Source: Otatea glauca (lineage: Eukaryota; Streptophyta; Magnoliopsida; Poales; Poaceae). From it: DNA of 64,000 bases. The stretch's first letter is position 1. Each line of letters starts with the position of its first letter. The notes below the pieces were generated by a model, which ran no database searches, was not told the origin of the DNA, and saw only the letters and a program-made list of their open reading frames with translations. Location: NCBI GenBank assembly GCA_036346275.1, contig CM070728.1, positions 19,120,723 to 19,184,722 on the forward strand, in the 5' to 3' direction. A program made the translations under genes and the position numbers. This document shows positions 11,958 to 22,730 of the stretch, one piece after another.

Positions 11958-12649
11958 TTGAAAGAACAAAAGAAAAAGCTCGTCCCCTTCAAGCAAGCTA
12001 CGGTATGCGGATATATATATCAGGGCTAAGGAAGGCTAAGCGTCTCGAGTAAATCACGGTCTTGCGAAAAGCGAAGCATCCTTCACGAAACGAGCGATCA
12101 AGAAGGCGGCGGTAGCGTGGCGTACAAACTACGCTTCGGCATGCGCAGCGAGGCAAGTAAAAGCCCGGCCGGTTCAAATGCCCGGCCAAACTCGGAGACA
12201 GTTGTCAAGTCAGCAAGCACACCGACGGAAATCGCTAAACGGATCGGTTGGACCGACCTACGGGCCGACCACCACTTCGTCAAGTTCAACCCCCAACCGA
12301 ATCTGCAAAATCGCTTGGGAGTTCGGGACTCTTGGCGAATACTAATAAAAGGATACCCCAACGGCCAAGCAACGAGCAGTGACCTCAAGCATATCTCGAT
12401 AGCAGCAGGCCGCACCGCCCGCCAAACCGATTCACTGCGAGACCGCGAAAGGCATCCGCTTCCGCCCGCCAGCGAGGGCGAATCCGGCCAGAACGGCGAT
12501 CGACCCCCTCTTGGCGGGCGGGATCTCCGACTCCGACCAAGCCAAGGTGGTGAGCGCGAAAGTGCGCGTGTCAAGTCCTCGCGCCTACCGCCCGTACCCT
12601 CGGATAAAGTCAATCGGGCGACTATACGAGGCGGTGGCTCCTTCCCAGA

Positions 12650-13214
12650 AGATCGGTGATCGTAGAAGACAAAGCTTCGGCCCCATCAACCGGTCACGTC
12701 ATGGCCAGGCGCGCGCTCCTCCGGCGGCACCGGCGTCACGCACCTCGGCGTCGGCGTTCGCAAGGATCACAGAGGCAAATGCGCTACTTCCCGGAAATAC
12801 CTAACCTCCCGACCACCAAGGCTACCAACCCGGCATGGGCAAGGCGGGTGGCGACGATCCATGGGACGAAGGGCCGGAGCTCCTAGCGTGGGTCGCCGCT
12901 TTCCTCCTAACTCTCGATGTAACCTGCCCCTTCCTTTTGTATAAAAGGAGGCGGGGCTAAGCGATTCAAGAACAACGAGCAAGAACAAGAAAGGGAGAGC
13001 GCTATCAAACTCCTCTCGCTAAGCCATTGGCATTCTCGCTTGTAAAACTTTGTGCGATCATACGTACCAAGAGTAATACAACACCACACACACGGCTGGG
13101 TAGGGACCTTGGCCGAACCGGTATACATCTTGGACTCACGAGTCTAACCATTCGAGGAGTGGGCAACGCGACCCCTAGACTTACAAATTTTACTTGCAAG
13201 GCCCCGAAAACGCC
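12650..13214 (+). repeat. 3' LTR-like region of retrotransposon copy 1 (left limit uncertain)
   Basis: The region next to the right element boundary holds a TATA box (TATAAAAGG, 12,940-12,948) and a transcribed-leader-like A-rich segment (AAGAACAACGAGCAAGAAC-type, about 12,965-12,995). A GTAATACAAC stretch follows, then collinearity with copy 2 ends at 13,214. This U3-R-U5 layout is typical of grass LTRs. I could not fix the left edge: no clear polypurine tract plus TG is visible, and the 5' LTR needed for comparison is outside the window. 12,000-12,650 is further element sequence without recognisable coding content. Confidence 0.5.
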
Positions 13215-13405
13215 TTTCGCTTGGTCACTGGTTCTCGCGAGAAAAATTGAAAAATTAAGCAAGACTCATGCATACTGGTTCCTTAGATAAAAATAAAATA
13301 AAAATTCAACGCTCTTCGTATACCAAATTAGGCTCTATGGGGCTAGATCCGTAAAAAGTCTCGAGAAGGGTCATATAAAAAAATACGATCACAATGTCGA
13401 CAATA

Positions 13406-13610
13406 AAAATTCAAGTCTTGTTTCTTGCATGTGGATCCTCCTGCTTATTTCTTTGTATGATTCACCTCTTTCCAAATATGTAGTAACGCATAATTTTGGC
13501 CAAGAAAAATTCAAGTCCTGTTTCCTTGTATGCGGATCCTCCTTATTTATTTCCTTGTTTGATTCGCCTCCTTCCAAATATGCAGCGGGAGGTCTGCTGT
13601 GGGCCACGTG
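13406..13610. repeat. two-copy tandem repeat of 100 bp
   Basis: AAAATTCAAGTC begins at about 13,405 and again at 13,505. Each copy then continues with TGTTTC, GGATCCTCC, TATTTC, TTTGTATGATTC/TTGTTTGATTC and CTTCCAAATATG. The spacing is exactly 100 bp. It lies in AT-rich intergenic DNA just right of the retrotransposon. Confidence 0.75.
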
Positions 13611-13992
13611 GATGTTTAGACACACTAAATAATGGCCATCTGATGTGGGTGAGTAAACTGAGGAAAGATCTCGAGACGCTCATTTTGATGAATGCAAGTT
13701 TCTCGAGACGCTTTGGCCGGGTGCACGAACATTGGGCTATCTCTAATGAGGTGCATTATTTAGGTGGGACGAGAAAAATTGCTTAGGTGCATTATAAAAG
13801 GGTATAGATTACTTTTCGAGTTCTATACTTAAATTTTCTTTAGAGCAAAATCTCAAGGCGCAAATAAAACCAAAGAAATTCAGAAATAGATATTTCATAA
13901 TGCGATATTTCCATTCTTACCATACTTTAATTTTTGAGATGTTACATAAGTACAAAGCAAGCATATTCCGTTCCCTAAAATGCTATCGTCAA

Positions 13993-14855
13993 GGTCGAGT
14001 TTAATTTTATTGCCTCGCGGAAAAAGATAGATTTTAGTTTACTCTCTTTGCCCATTTTTTTTAAAATCAAGATTGATGTGCATTTTTTATTCATATATCT
14101 CAATACTCCTCGATTCATAATGTTAGTACGTGCTACTCAAATTAAGCAACAAAACAAACGAATTAAGCTTAACGGGGAGGTGGAATTAGGGAGTTCAAAC
14201 CACTGAACTACAGTGCCGGGCCGCCGTGTGGTGCAGTAAGTTGACGGATTTATAAAATTTCTAACAGGAATGTATATTTTACCCATACAACTCTATAGTC
14301 TCAGATAATAATTTTATAATATTATAAATCTAATATATATTTGAAATTTTTTAAAAGTATGATACAAATAATTATAAAGTCTTACAAATCACAAACCACC
14401 GAAATTAAAATCAATTCAATCAACAAATTTGAAAATTATAAGGGTTATTCTTTAGACATTTTTCAAAGTAGCGGTCTTACCTGCAGTAACCGGACGCCTA
14501 GAAATTATGACACAATTGTCTTTGGTATACAACTCTACTTTCAATGATTGAAATACAATTGTATTTGTTATATAACTCTATTTATATATGATTAATCTGT
14601 ACTGTTATAATCTGACCTCTACAAAAATAAGTGGTGGTTTAATAATTGAAATACAATTGTATTTGTTACAAGATCAGCTTAATTTTATTGCCTCGTGGAA
14701 AAAGATCGATTTTAGTTTACTCTCTTTGCCCATTTTTTTTAAAATCAAGATTTATGTGCATTTTTTATTCATATATTTCAATACTCTTCGATTCATAATT
14801 TTAGTACGTACTACTCAAATTAAGCAACACAACAACCGAATTAAGCTAAACTGTG
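13993..14855. repeat. dispersed direct repeat of about 180 bp, two copies about 680 bp apart
   Basis: Copies at about 13,993-14,175 and 14,672-14,855 share TTTAATTTTATTGCCTCG, GATTTTAGTTTACTCTCTTT, ATTTTTTATTCATATAT and CTACTCAAATTAAGCAAC with few differences. No ORF of note lies in them or between. They could be the two ends of a small element or a local duplication. The segment at 14,320-14,440 is related to 46,590-46,700, so a dispersed AT-rich family is also present here. Confidence 0.7.
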
Positions 14856-14876
14856 GAAACTCCTCTGTTTCTTCTC

Positions 14877-15485
14877 GATTTTAATTTTAAATAATACAAT
14901 TTTTATTTAAATTGCAAAAAATATACTTCAATATCAAAAATTACAAAATATACTATTGTCGCCTCGTATATGGGGCGACCGTCTCATATATTGGTGATTT
15001 GGTGTATTTGCAACGCTAACGATATTTCTCTATCTCATGTTAGTTTCTTAAAGAAAATCATAACTTTTTCATATGATGTCGGATGGAGATGAACTTTATA
15101 TGAAAATTGTAGCTCTCAACGATCTACAACTTTTGTAAATTGAATCCATTTAGATGGTCAAAATGGGATAGAACGCCCAGATTTAAAAATCGACCTGCTT
15201 AGATCTGAAACTTCTATCCCATTTTGGCTATCTAAATAGATTCAAATGAAAAAATTTGTATACAAAAGTTGTAGATCCCTCGTAGAGCTACAATCTTCAT
15301 ATAAAGTTCATCTCCATCCAAATCATATGAAAAATTATGATTTTATTTAGAACCGACTCACGCATGTAGGAAATATCGCGCTCAGAGCTGCACCGATCGC
15401 TTTTATACGGAGTATATTTTTACAATTTTAAGATCAGATATTTTGCAATTTAATAAAAAATTGTATTATTTAAAATAAAATTCTG
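14877..15485. mobile_element. fold-back MITE (MULE type), 609 bp
   Basis: Flanked by TTCTTCTC on both sides (14,869-14,876 and 15,486-15,493). The ends are inverted copies: left GATTTTAATTTTAAATAATA, right the complement of AGAATTTTATTTTAAATAAT. The inner arms are also inverted: AAAATCATAACTTTTTCATA (from about 15,055) is mirrored near 15,345, and the pairing continues through TGGAGATGAACTTTATATGA and the CAAAATGGGATAGAA block, giving arms of about 150 bp. The 8-9 bp duplication and the end sequence fit a Mutator-type non-autonomous element. It ends less than 200 bp upstream of the next gene's start codon. Confidence 0.8.
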
Positions 15486-15503
15486 TTCTTCTCATCTTTT
15501 TCA

Positions 15504-15549
15504 TGGGCCTCACAGCTCATCGCTTCTTTGGCTTAGCCGTGCTGGGCCT
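15504..15549 (+). promoter_or_regulatory. two Site II-type TGGGCC elements upstream of the small membrane protein gene
   Basis: TGGGCCT occurs at 15,504-15,510 and 15,543-15,549, 130-180 bp before the start codon. Paired TGGGCC/T (Site II, bound by TCP factors) is common in promoters of plant genes for ribosomal and mitochondrial proteins. This agrees with, but does not prove, a mitochondrial product. No clear TATA box is seen. Confidence 0.45.
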
Positions 15550-15682
15550 CGGGGCCGACGATCGGACCGATCGGTAACCCTGGCGGTCCAAGGCGAAATT
15601 TCCTCCTCTTTCTTCTCCAATCTCCGTCCATCGATCGGATTATCGGAAGAAGAGAGGAAAGGCAACCAAGGAAGAAGCGAAG

Positions 15683-17981
15683 ATGATCTACCGCAAGTGG
15701 TCCCTGCTCTCGTCGACGGTCGTCATCTGGGGCAGCGTCGCCACCGCCGGCCTCGCCGGTGTCTTCCTTTTCGGCGGCAAGGTACCTCCCTAATTCCAAC
15801 CCCAATCGCCCATGTCTGGTTCATTGTATCCTATCTTATTTTGGTTGCCTGCTTTCGTGCGTTTGTCCTTGGTACAGTTGTTGTACCCAGCATGGATCCA
15901 CCAGTTCATCTCTCAGTGGGGGTTGACGTGTCCACCCCATTAGGAAATCTAGGTTTGGGGGCAGATCTACTGTAGAATGCAAGGCTAGATTGTGCTGTAC
16001 AATTTGTGCATTCCTATCTGTAGTTTTTTCTTTGGGTATCTGAGATATGTGGGTGAGATTGAGTAGCCACTTCATTTTACACGGATCAAGGAAATTTTCT
16101 TTTAGTGGGTAGCTGGTAGGAGATTTAGCGTTTCGTCAGTTCATGTACCATGCAAGATTGGATTATGTTGTGCAACATGTACATTTGATGCTGGTGTTTG
16201 GGTTATAATCTGACCTTGTTCAGTGATTTCATGGGAGACTAAAAGATGCACTGCAAAGTAGAGTATTTTGATATTGAGAACCAAGAATGGCTAATAGATG
16301 TGTTAATGCTTGATAGTTCACTTATGTCGTCCAATTTATAATCAGGTATCATTCTTTTGCTCGGTGTGCGCGCTTGCTTGTTTGATGACTTACTGGGACT
16401 GGGGGAGTTCTGTAGCTCCAATTTGAATTTATGGGACCAAATAGATGCAGATCAGAGATAGGCATTATATGCATATTATGTTGGCAAATTATATGATCCT
16501 CTTTTAGCTTTTTGTGCCTGCAAGGTTTCCATTATATCTTTCTTTCCTGAGGAAAAATGCTTCGTTTGCCTATTTGTAGTAACACCAAAGTGAATGTTTT
16601 CAAGTCAAATTGTCACCTATTTGCATGGAATGTAAAAAATTTTGGATTGCATATTAGAATAGACATTATAATGCACTGTGTAGCACCAAACAATGTGTTC
16701 TCAAGTACAGTGATCTATTAGTTGTGTAAAAGGGATGGTTTAATGGAAAAAGAGCTGATTGATGAGCTTGGGAGAAGGGGGTCATGCCAAGCTTGCTGAC
16801 ATACAATACGCTTATTTTGGGGTTGTGCACAAACAGATAGTTTTGGGAGATGGGCAGGTGTGGGATGACATGGTTAAGCAAGGATATGAGCCGAATGTCA
16901 TAACTTACAAGACCTTGATTAGGGATTTTGCAAAGGGGGAGAGCAGGTCAAGTGGTTGCTATCTTTGAAGACATAAGGAAGAAGTGGAGAGTGCAGGATT
17001 TTTCTGTTATATCTCCTTCCCAGCAGAATGGAATGGATCTCTTTGCCATTTGTAATAATCCCATCGTTAATAAATATATGTTCTGGAGTTGAGTAATTGT
17101 CTTTTTGCTTGAAGTATTGAGGACTTAGCGTTGCATATTAGAATAGGCATCTTAATACTCTACATCGTATAAGTCGTTAGGTAAGATGGCATATATATCT
17201 TTGTTATTTCTAATTTAGTGTTGTTTTGTGTCATACTCATGATTGATTATTTTTGTTCATATCCATATAAATTATATTGTTTTCTATCTCTGACTTTTGA
17301 CATAGATAATTCTGTAACTGTGAGGGTTCAATTGATAGTTGGGCACAAAATTGAGTCACATTACAATATTGTTGAAGTTTTTTTCCTTAAAAAAAATATA
17401 AATCAAGTGGTAGATCTGTTGATTTGTTATACTAACTTCACTTGTTCTTTACTTTGAAGGTCGAAATTACATTCTTAATCTTGTTGTTTATATCATAAGC
17501 CTTCAATATGATAATAGCCTAGTCAGTTTCCCTTGGCAACTATCCTGATAATGCTGATGCAGTTACCTTTTTTTGGGATGCCTTGTAGAAGTAGGACTGA
17601 GCCGAGTGTAGACTTCGATATACATGTTTCTTCTTAAATAAAATCTTATTTTGAGACACTGCTTCAAGTGAGTCTTTTCATTGTGTACCACTGCAATTAA
17701 TGGTTGAAAAATTGCAATGTTTACTCCTTTCAAGTGCATCTTTCTGATGATTAGAGAATTCATGTATTTTTATGCTTAGCAGATTACTTATTTGCACGTC
17801 TCTTTCAACCCTTTTGTTTAATTTGCATGCTAACTGCTGTCCAAAACTTCGGAGGTGTTGCACTTGATTGGCCGTGTAACCATCCTTGCTTGCATGTTGG
17901 CAGGAGAAATTTAAGGACTATCTTTGCCGTGAAGGTGAGAGGCTGAGGCAGCAGGACAGAGCCGCAATGGGCAAGAACTAG
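15683..17981 (+). CDS. 58-residue single-pass membrane protein, two exons
   Basis: Exons 15,683-15,781 and 17,904-17,981. The 2,122-bp intron has GT (GTACCT) and AG (TTGGCAG) borders and phase 0. The product starts MIYRKWSLLSS, has one hydrophobic segment at about residues 12-31 (TVVIWGSVATAGLAGVFLF), then GGK at the exon junction and a charged tail EKFKDYLCREGERLRQQDRA with stop after MGKN. A basic N-terminus, one short membrane segment and a charged tail resemble small accessory subunits of mitochondrial inner-membrane complexes, and the Site II promoter fits. I cannot name the subunit with certainty. The start is the first ATG after a purine-rich leader, and both splice sites keep the frame. 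The intron contains a PPR-gene scrap. Confidence 0.75.
16735..16975 (+). pseudogene. pentatricopeptide repeat (PPR) gene fragment inside an intron
   Basis: Lies in the 2.1-kb intron of the small membrane protein gene. One 35-residue-type repeat is clear at about 16,858-16,935: VWDDMVKQGYEPNVITYKTL, followed by IRDFAKGE. Upstream, ELIDELGRRG at about 16,750-16,785 and a frame-shifted piece look like a preceding repeat, and VVAIFEDIRK can be read in another frame near 16,950-16,975. There is no start codon and the frame breaks at least twice. It is probably a captured or retro-inserted scrap of a mitochondrial PPR gene and is not expected to be translated. Confidence 0.6.
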
Positions 17982-18615
17982 TGAAAAGCCTAGCTCAATT
18001 TCGACGGCACAACATGTGAATTAGACATGGATTTGTTTCTCTGTACTAGAACAAATTTTCTTCGAGAAAGTGATCCTCCAATGGCTTTCGCTTTCCGTAA
18101 CCAACTGCCTCCACAATCGCGATGCCCATGCCTGCCAAGAACTCTGGTTTCTGTATTTGTTCTTCAGTCTCGTATAAATGATTGACAGTACCGCATTAGT
18201 CTTTACTAGCCCGTGGTTTGTCAAAAGCCTCTGGATTGTTTTTCCATCGACTCGTGCGACATGACGATATGCAACTTGTTTTGGTTCTCTGAATAAAGGT
18301 TGATGCATTTGACGGGACATCATAAATATCTGCCCTGTTATGCGATTTAGCGGGTCATACTGATACATGATCATGTTTCATGTTACGAGTGCTGTCAATT
18401 ACATCAGGCAAACTGTGATTGGTGATTTGATCCGAGAAAAAGAAACGCTGGGATTTGTGAAGATATTTTGCTCGGCTCGCGGGCCTGAGACAAGACAGCA
18501 CGCGCGCACGGGGCGGCTCGTTGGTCCGAGAGCCGTACATGTCTGTGTGCGAGCAGATCGATACTACTCGTGCTTACTGTAGTTCTTGAAATGGTAAATG
18601 TAATGTTTGGGGTTT

Positions 18616-18637
18616 AATATATATATATATATATATG
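18616..18637. repeat. (AT)n microsatellite
   Basis: About eleven AT dinucleotides in a row. The stretch 17,982-19,260 holds the presumed 3' UTR of the preceding gene and intergenic DNA. I see no further coding exon there. Confidence 0.9.
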
Positions 18638-19264
18638 TTTTTAATTATATGTACATCAAATTTTACTTGTAACATTATTCTAAGCATATTTTAGCACTAT
18701 CAAATATAACAAATAGTTTAACTGATGATATTATTAATAGAGGTGTTTTTGCTTTTCCTTTTAAAATTGTATAAATATTAAAATATAAATGAAGGTTAAA
18801 TGATGATTATTTACCCCTAGCTGTATCATATCAAAACCAATATAACCGGTATTATCCGTATTGAGCTTGGGTATGACTTAGATCAAACCTAGACGATACG
18901 TAGCACTACTTTGTATCGATTTAGATGGTGAAATGGCATATACGGCCATCGTTGTACGATATTGATAACTATGGTACTACTCGAAGGAAGCGTGACGTGT
19001 CCAGTGTACGGTGCCGTTGCGGCCGGTGTCCTATCCGGCGAAACAAACCGGTGGGAGACGTGTCCGTCCGGTCGTCGGTTTCAGCGAAAGCATGGCCTGG
19101 CGGCTGGCGCGCCCGCCGGAAACAGGGCAACTTGGGCAACTGGCCGACGGGTTGGTTGGTCCCGCACTTGCACTGCACGGCTCCTGCCCTTCTCACACCG
19201 GCCGCTGTTTTAAGGAGAAACCCCATCTACTAAAACCAACATTCTCGTGCACGCATCGAAGTGT

Positions 19265-19276
19265 TATAAATATAAA
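19265..19276 (+). promoter_or_regulatory. TATA box for the FLZ gene
   Basis: TATAAATATAAA about 185 bp upstream of the start codon, in AT-rich DNA preceding a plausible leader. A second candidate, TATATAAAG at 19,407-19,415, is only about 45 bp from the ATG, which would leave a very short leader. Confidence 0.4.
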
Positions 19277-19458
19277 CCAAGCTAGCTAGGTCATTTCATC
19301 ATCAAGCTAGCATAGGTAGTAGAGAATGATTCGAGACATGGAGTGGACATGGTAAACTGAAGAGCTGGCCCTAGTCCACTCCTCTCTCGGTCACACGAAT
19401 AAACTGTATATAAAGAATTGAAGGAGGTAGATATATATACACAGGCGCAGTACCAGTG

Positions 19459-19951
19459 ATGGAGTCGAGGACCTCGAGGTACGTGAAGGTGGCCTCCCGG
19501 TTCTTCCTCGTGGAGAACCCTGCGACGCCGGCGACGACGACGACGGCTGCCTTGACTACCACTTCCTCGACGCCTGCTTCCTGTGCAAGCGGGACATCAC
19601 CTGTAACCGCCACATCTTCATGTACAAGTAAGAGTCGTCATGGCTCCTCTGCCTGCTGCAGGGGATCTTTGGTTATAAATTTGTGCGTATTAGCTAATTA
19701 ATCAGCTGGTGGTGTTACGTGCGCCGTGCAGGGGGGACGCCGCGTTCTGCAGCGACGACTGCAGGCAGGACCAGATGGACATGGACGCGGCGCTGGCGGC
19801 CGTGGCCCGACGCCACCGCACGCTGCGCAAGTCCTCGCCGGCGGCGGCCGCATGTGCCGTGAACAAGGCAGCGGCCGCGAGTCCCCCGGCGATGGCTCGG
19901 CGGCCGACCGTCGCCGACCTCACCACCCGCGCTCCCGCCGTATCTGGCTAG
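19459..19951 (+). CDS. FCS-like zinc finger (FLZ/DUF581) protein with an apparent frame break
   Basis: Two exons, 19,459-19,627 and 19,732-19,951, with GTAAG/GTGCAG borders. The join reads MYK|GDAAFCSDDC without loss. The FLZ domain is clear: LDYHFLDACFLCKRDI, then FMYKGDAAFCSDDCRQDQMD, with the CxxC and FCSxxC zinc ligands. FLZ proteins are small plant adaptors that bind SnRK1 kinase. The N-terminus MESRTSRYVKVASRFFLVEN is also family-like (SRFFxVE). But it lies in a different frame from the zinc finger, and the change must fall between about 19,515 and 19,545, in a GC-rich run of GAC/ACG triplets. This is either a 1-base deletion in the assembly or a real inactivating indel. The tail is Ala/Pro-rich and ends AVSG. 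Confidence 0.7.
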
Positions 19952-21100
19952 CTTGCTGGTGCTGTTTGTACGTACGTAGGTGCAGCCGGCGCAGTACTGA
20001 TCATCGACGCATGAAGCGGCGGGGCACTTTCTGTGAATATTTTTGCCATATCTGAATATGGTTAATTGTGGTCCGTCTGAAGAAGACGATGCAACACGAA
20101 CAGAGGCCTGTGTTTTCCGTGTCTGAATGGTGTTGGAAGGGGAGTTCGAGCTCAAGACTACGAAGAGCGAACCTCTATGGAAGATTAATGGACATGTAGG
20201 GCGAGATCGATGTAGCTTAATTAGCTAGGAATAAATTCTACTACCTTATATCTGTAATATGTTCCATATGTACCACTAGTAAGGTTCAGCTAGCGGTACT
20301 GGTGAATTTGAGCGATTTCGGCTAGATTCGAACGATTTTCAGGGTTTCAGCAATACATTGCTTCTTAATTCCGTGTTCTCACCTTCTCCATGTGGCTTCG
20401 ATGAACTGGCAGTCTCCGACGAGGTTAGGTTGGGGTTCACCGTGTCCGCGTATAGAGGAGGAAGAGTGTAAGACGGGCCGCCAGGTGGGTGGCGGTGGCA
20501 GCAGAGCGCGAGGCGATGGTTCTCGCCGGATCCGCTACCGAGGGCGTGAGAGATGGAGGTCGACGGGTGACACACTCAAGTGGTTAGGAGGTGACGGCGG
20601 ATCCGCAACTCCGCCACCTGAGATGAGGAAGGTGGATGCATGAGGGAAGCTCACCGAGAGGAGAAAGGATGGTAAAGCTGAGGAGGAGAGCCTCCGAGCA
20701 GGGGAAGGATGGTGCATGGGGAAGGAAATCGGTGGTGGCAGTGGGGATGGAGGTGGCGTTAGTGGCTTGTTTGGTAGGCGGCATCGACACTGTGGGATGA
20801 CAACGGTGTGACAGGGTAGAGGTCGGTGGCAGCTAGCATTTGGGGAAGTGAGGGGAAATATATATGATTTAGAAGATGGATAATATCCTTTGATTTAGAT
20901 CCAATGGCTCAAAATTTGAGTACCCTTTAGTAAAAGAATACTCACGTATGTCCTGATAGTATACTCAGTACCCTTTGGCAAATGAAATGCCACAAATAGT
21001 ATATACACATCAAGGTCCGTCTGATGCAAGAAATTAAAGGTTGCAGCTTGAAACAAATTATATCGATAAGTTTGTTAAACAGAGTTTCTACTGTGTGACG
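19952..21100. other. intergenic stretch with no supported gene
   Basis: Contains the presumed FLZ 3' UTR, then a purine-rich stretch (20,390-20,830) with open frames on both strands that show no recognisable domain or splice pattern. I support no gene here. Confidence 0.5.
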
Positions 21101-21139
21101 CCTGTGAAACTTCTCTTTAAAATAGATACGTGACCATGT

Positions 21140-22503
21140 TCTAGCAGTCACTTCAGACACCATATAAGCATTCCACCCTTGCCAACCCCATGTAAGGTAA
21201 GGCTTTCCTGCCTCTCCAGAGTCTCCACTACAGCATGCATGGATAGCCCTTTGTGCTAGAGGACTAGGTATCTCCTCAATGTAGAGGTCCAAAATGTAAA
21301 ATTTCACTATGCTCAGCTTTCTGGCTCTCCAATAATTGCCTCAGCATTTTCAGATAATTGACCTTTTGTGCACTATGTAGTCTGTTATGAGCATGTTTCA
21401 ACTAAAGCTATCAACACCGAGAAAGTATCAAGATAAATCATAAAGGAAGGTAGAAATAGGCGTAGACACTTTTTTTCATAGGAAAAGGTGTAAACACTTG
21501 CCTTTGCACTTTCATTCAGTAACCCTGTCTGACCATAGGCAAATATATCAAGGTATTCTCCAAATGGATTGAGCATACAGGCCTTCGTCCTTAGCTGATT
21601 GCCTAGAAACCTGCAAAAATTATGCATATTAGTTATTTACACCCTATCACCAAATGAGCTAGCTTAAAATGCAACCAGCGACATCTATTGATAAGAATTA
21701 GCAGTTAGGGAAAAAGAAAGAAAGGGCAGTGCTATTAAACAACGGTATGAGTGCATTGCAAATCTTCTAGGTTTCTAATTTTCAGAATGTGAGTTTCCTT
21801 CAACTTAGTAATCAGTATTGCTTAGCAATTAGTACGTAGAAACGTAGAAAAGCAGTGAAGCCTATGAAGGAACGGTTACAAAGCAACCTAAAAGTTCTAG
21901 GGAAATACAAATCTACGGAAGAAACGTTATCATATTTTGTCGCGAACTATTTAGTTAAAGTAATTGGTACACGGTTCGTAAAAATAGGAAGGAAAAGACC
22001 ACATGCAGGTTCTCATGGAAATCTGCCATTCCACCCAATTAATCTTCTATATATATATATTTTGTTCTATCACTACAATTATACTAAACAACTTGCACAA
22101 GAGTTCAGTAATCTCAATGTAAATTCATTTTTCCCTCCTACACGCTACAACTATAGATGTAAAATATAATGATGTTCTAAATAAGGTCACACCACACTCA
22201 ATACTTATGCAGTATGCGGCCTGTGTGAAGCCTTATGTTCGTGTAATGTTACAAAAAGAAAGAGGCATTTATCTAATTATGTGTACAACGGGGACACATG
22301 ATTCTGAGATATATGCATTAGTATAACAAAAAGAATGCACTAAACATTTTATTACCTATACATGCACCAAATAACCAAATGAGTTGTGCAACATGTGATT
22401 GGATAGTGACCACTGTATGCTCAATCTCAACAACACCAACACAAAAATGGTCGAGATGCAAAACGAGCAAAGCTACTAACAATAATGCTTGAGCGAAGTT
22501 CAT
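21140..22503 (-). CDS. possible exons of an unidentified minus-strand gene
   Basis: Three conceptual exons look coding but are not identified. The first starts MNFAQALLLVALLVLHLDHF at 22,503, reads about 50 codons to ...WLFGACIG near 22,350 and is followed by a GTAATA donor; it resembles a signal peptide. The second, about 21,615-21,495, reads RFLGNQLRTKACMLNPFGEY then LDIFAYGQTGLLNESAKA. The third, about 21,304-21,130, reads YILDLYIEEIPSPLAQRAIH, then GKPYLTWGWQGWNAYMV. Amino-acid composition is protein-like and the frames are open beyond chance for AT-rich DNA. The link between exons is inferred only from strand and order. The gene may continue left of 21,100. Confidence 0.3.
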
Positions 22504-22630
22504 CTCGCAACTTGAGCAGCCTTGATGTAGAGCACATCATTAGCTTCAATTATACAAACGCGTAATTCTAAAGCTATGAAACTTAAGCGCCAGCATGAAT
22601 TTAGCATACTCGCACCAACAGATCTAACCC

Positions 22631-22730
22631 NNNNNNNNNNNNNNNNNNNNNNNNNNNNNNNNNNNNNNNNNNNNNNNNNNNNNNNNNNNNNNNNNNNNNN
22701 NNNNNNNNNNNNNNNNNNNNNNNNNNNNNN
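22631..22730. other. assembly gap, 100 N
   Basis: Exactly 100 N, a conventional placeholder. Sequence to the right begins inside the gag of retrotransposon copy 2. Sequence to the left is unrelated low-copy DNA. So the gap hides at least the 5' LTR and most of gag, and probably also the left end of MULE A. Confidence 0.95.

Larger units (their letters stand above)
1..13214 (+). mobile_element. Ty3/gypsy LTR retrotransposon, Tat lineage, copy 1 (5' end outside window)
   Basis: A large degraded LTR retrotransposon read on the plus strand. The order is gag, protease, reverse transcriptase, RNase H, a second RNase H, integrase, then a long 3' region with two antisense ORFs, nested satellites and an LTR-like promoter. 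Integrase after RT/RNase H is the Ty3/gypsy order. A second RNase H before integrase is known for the Tat/Ogre lineage. The 5' LTR and primer-binding site lie before the window. The right limit is where collinearity with copy 2 stops, after CGAAAACGCC. Every coding domain is split over two or three frames, so this copy cannot be autonomous as assembled. Confidence 0.85.

Noticed and set aside
14160..14240. GGTGGAATTAGGGAGTTCAAACC as part of a tRNA T-arm or a primer-binding site
   Set aside because: No matching acceptor, D or anticodon arms nearby. I found no convincing tRNA gene in the window.
20390..20830. possible GC-rich exon with open frames on both strands
   Set aside because: Composition is purine-biased low complexity, with no start/splice context and no domain. 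Not supported as a gene.
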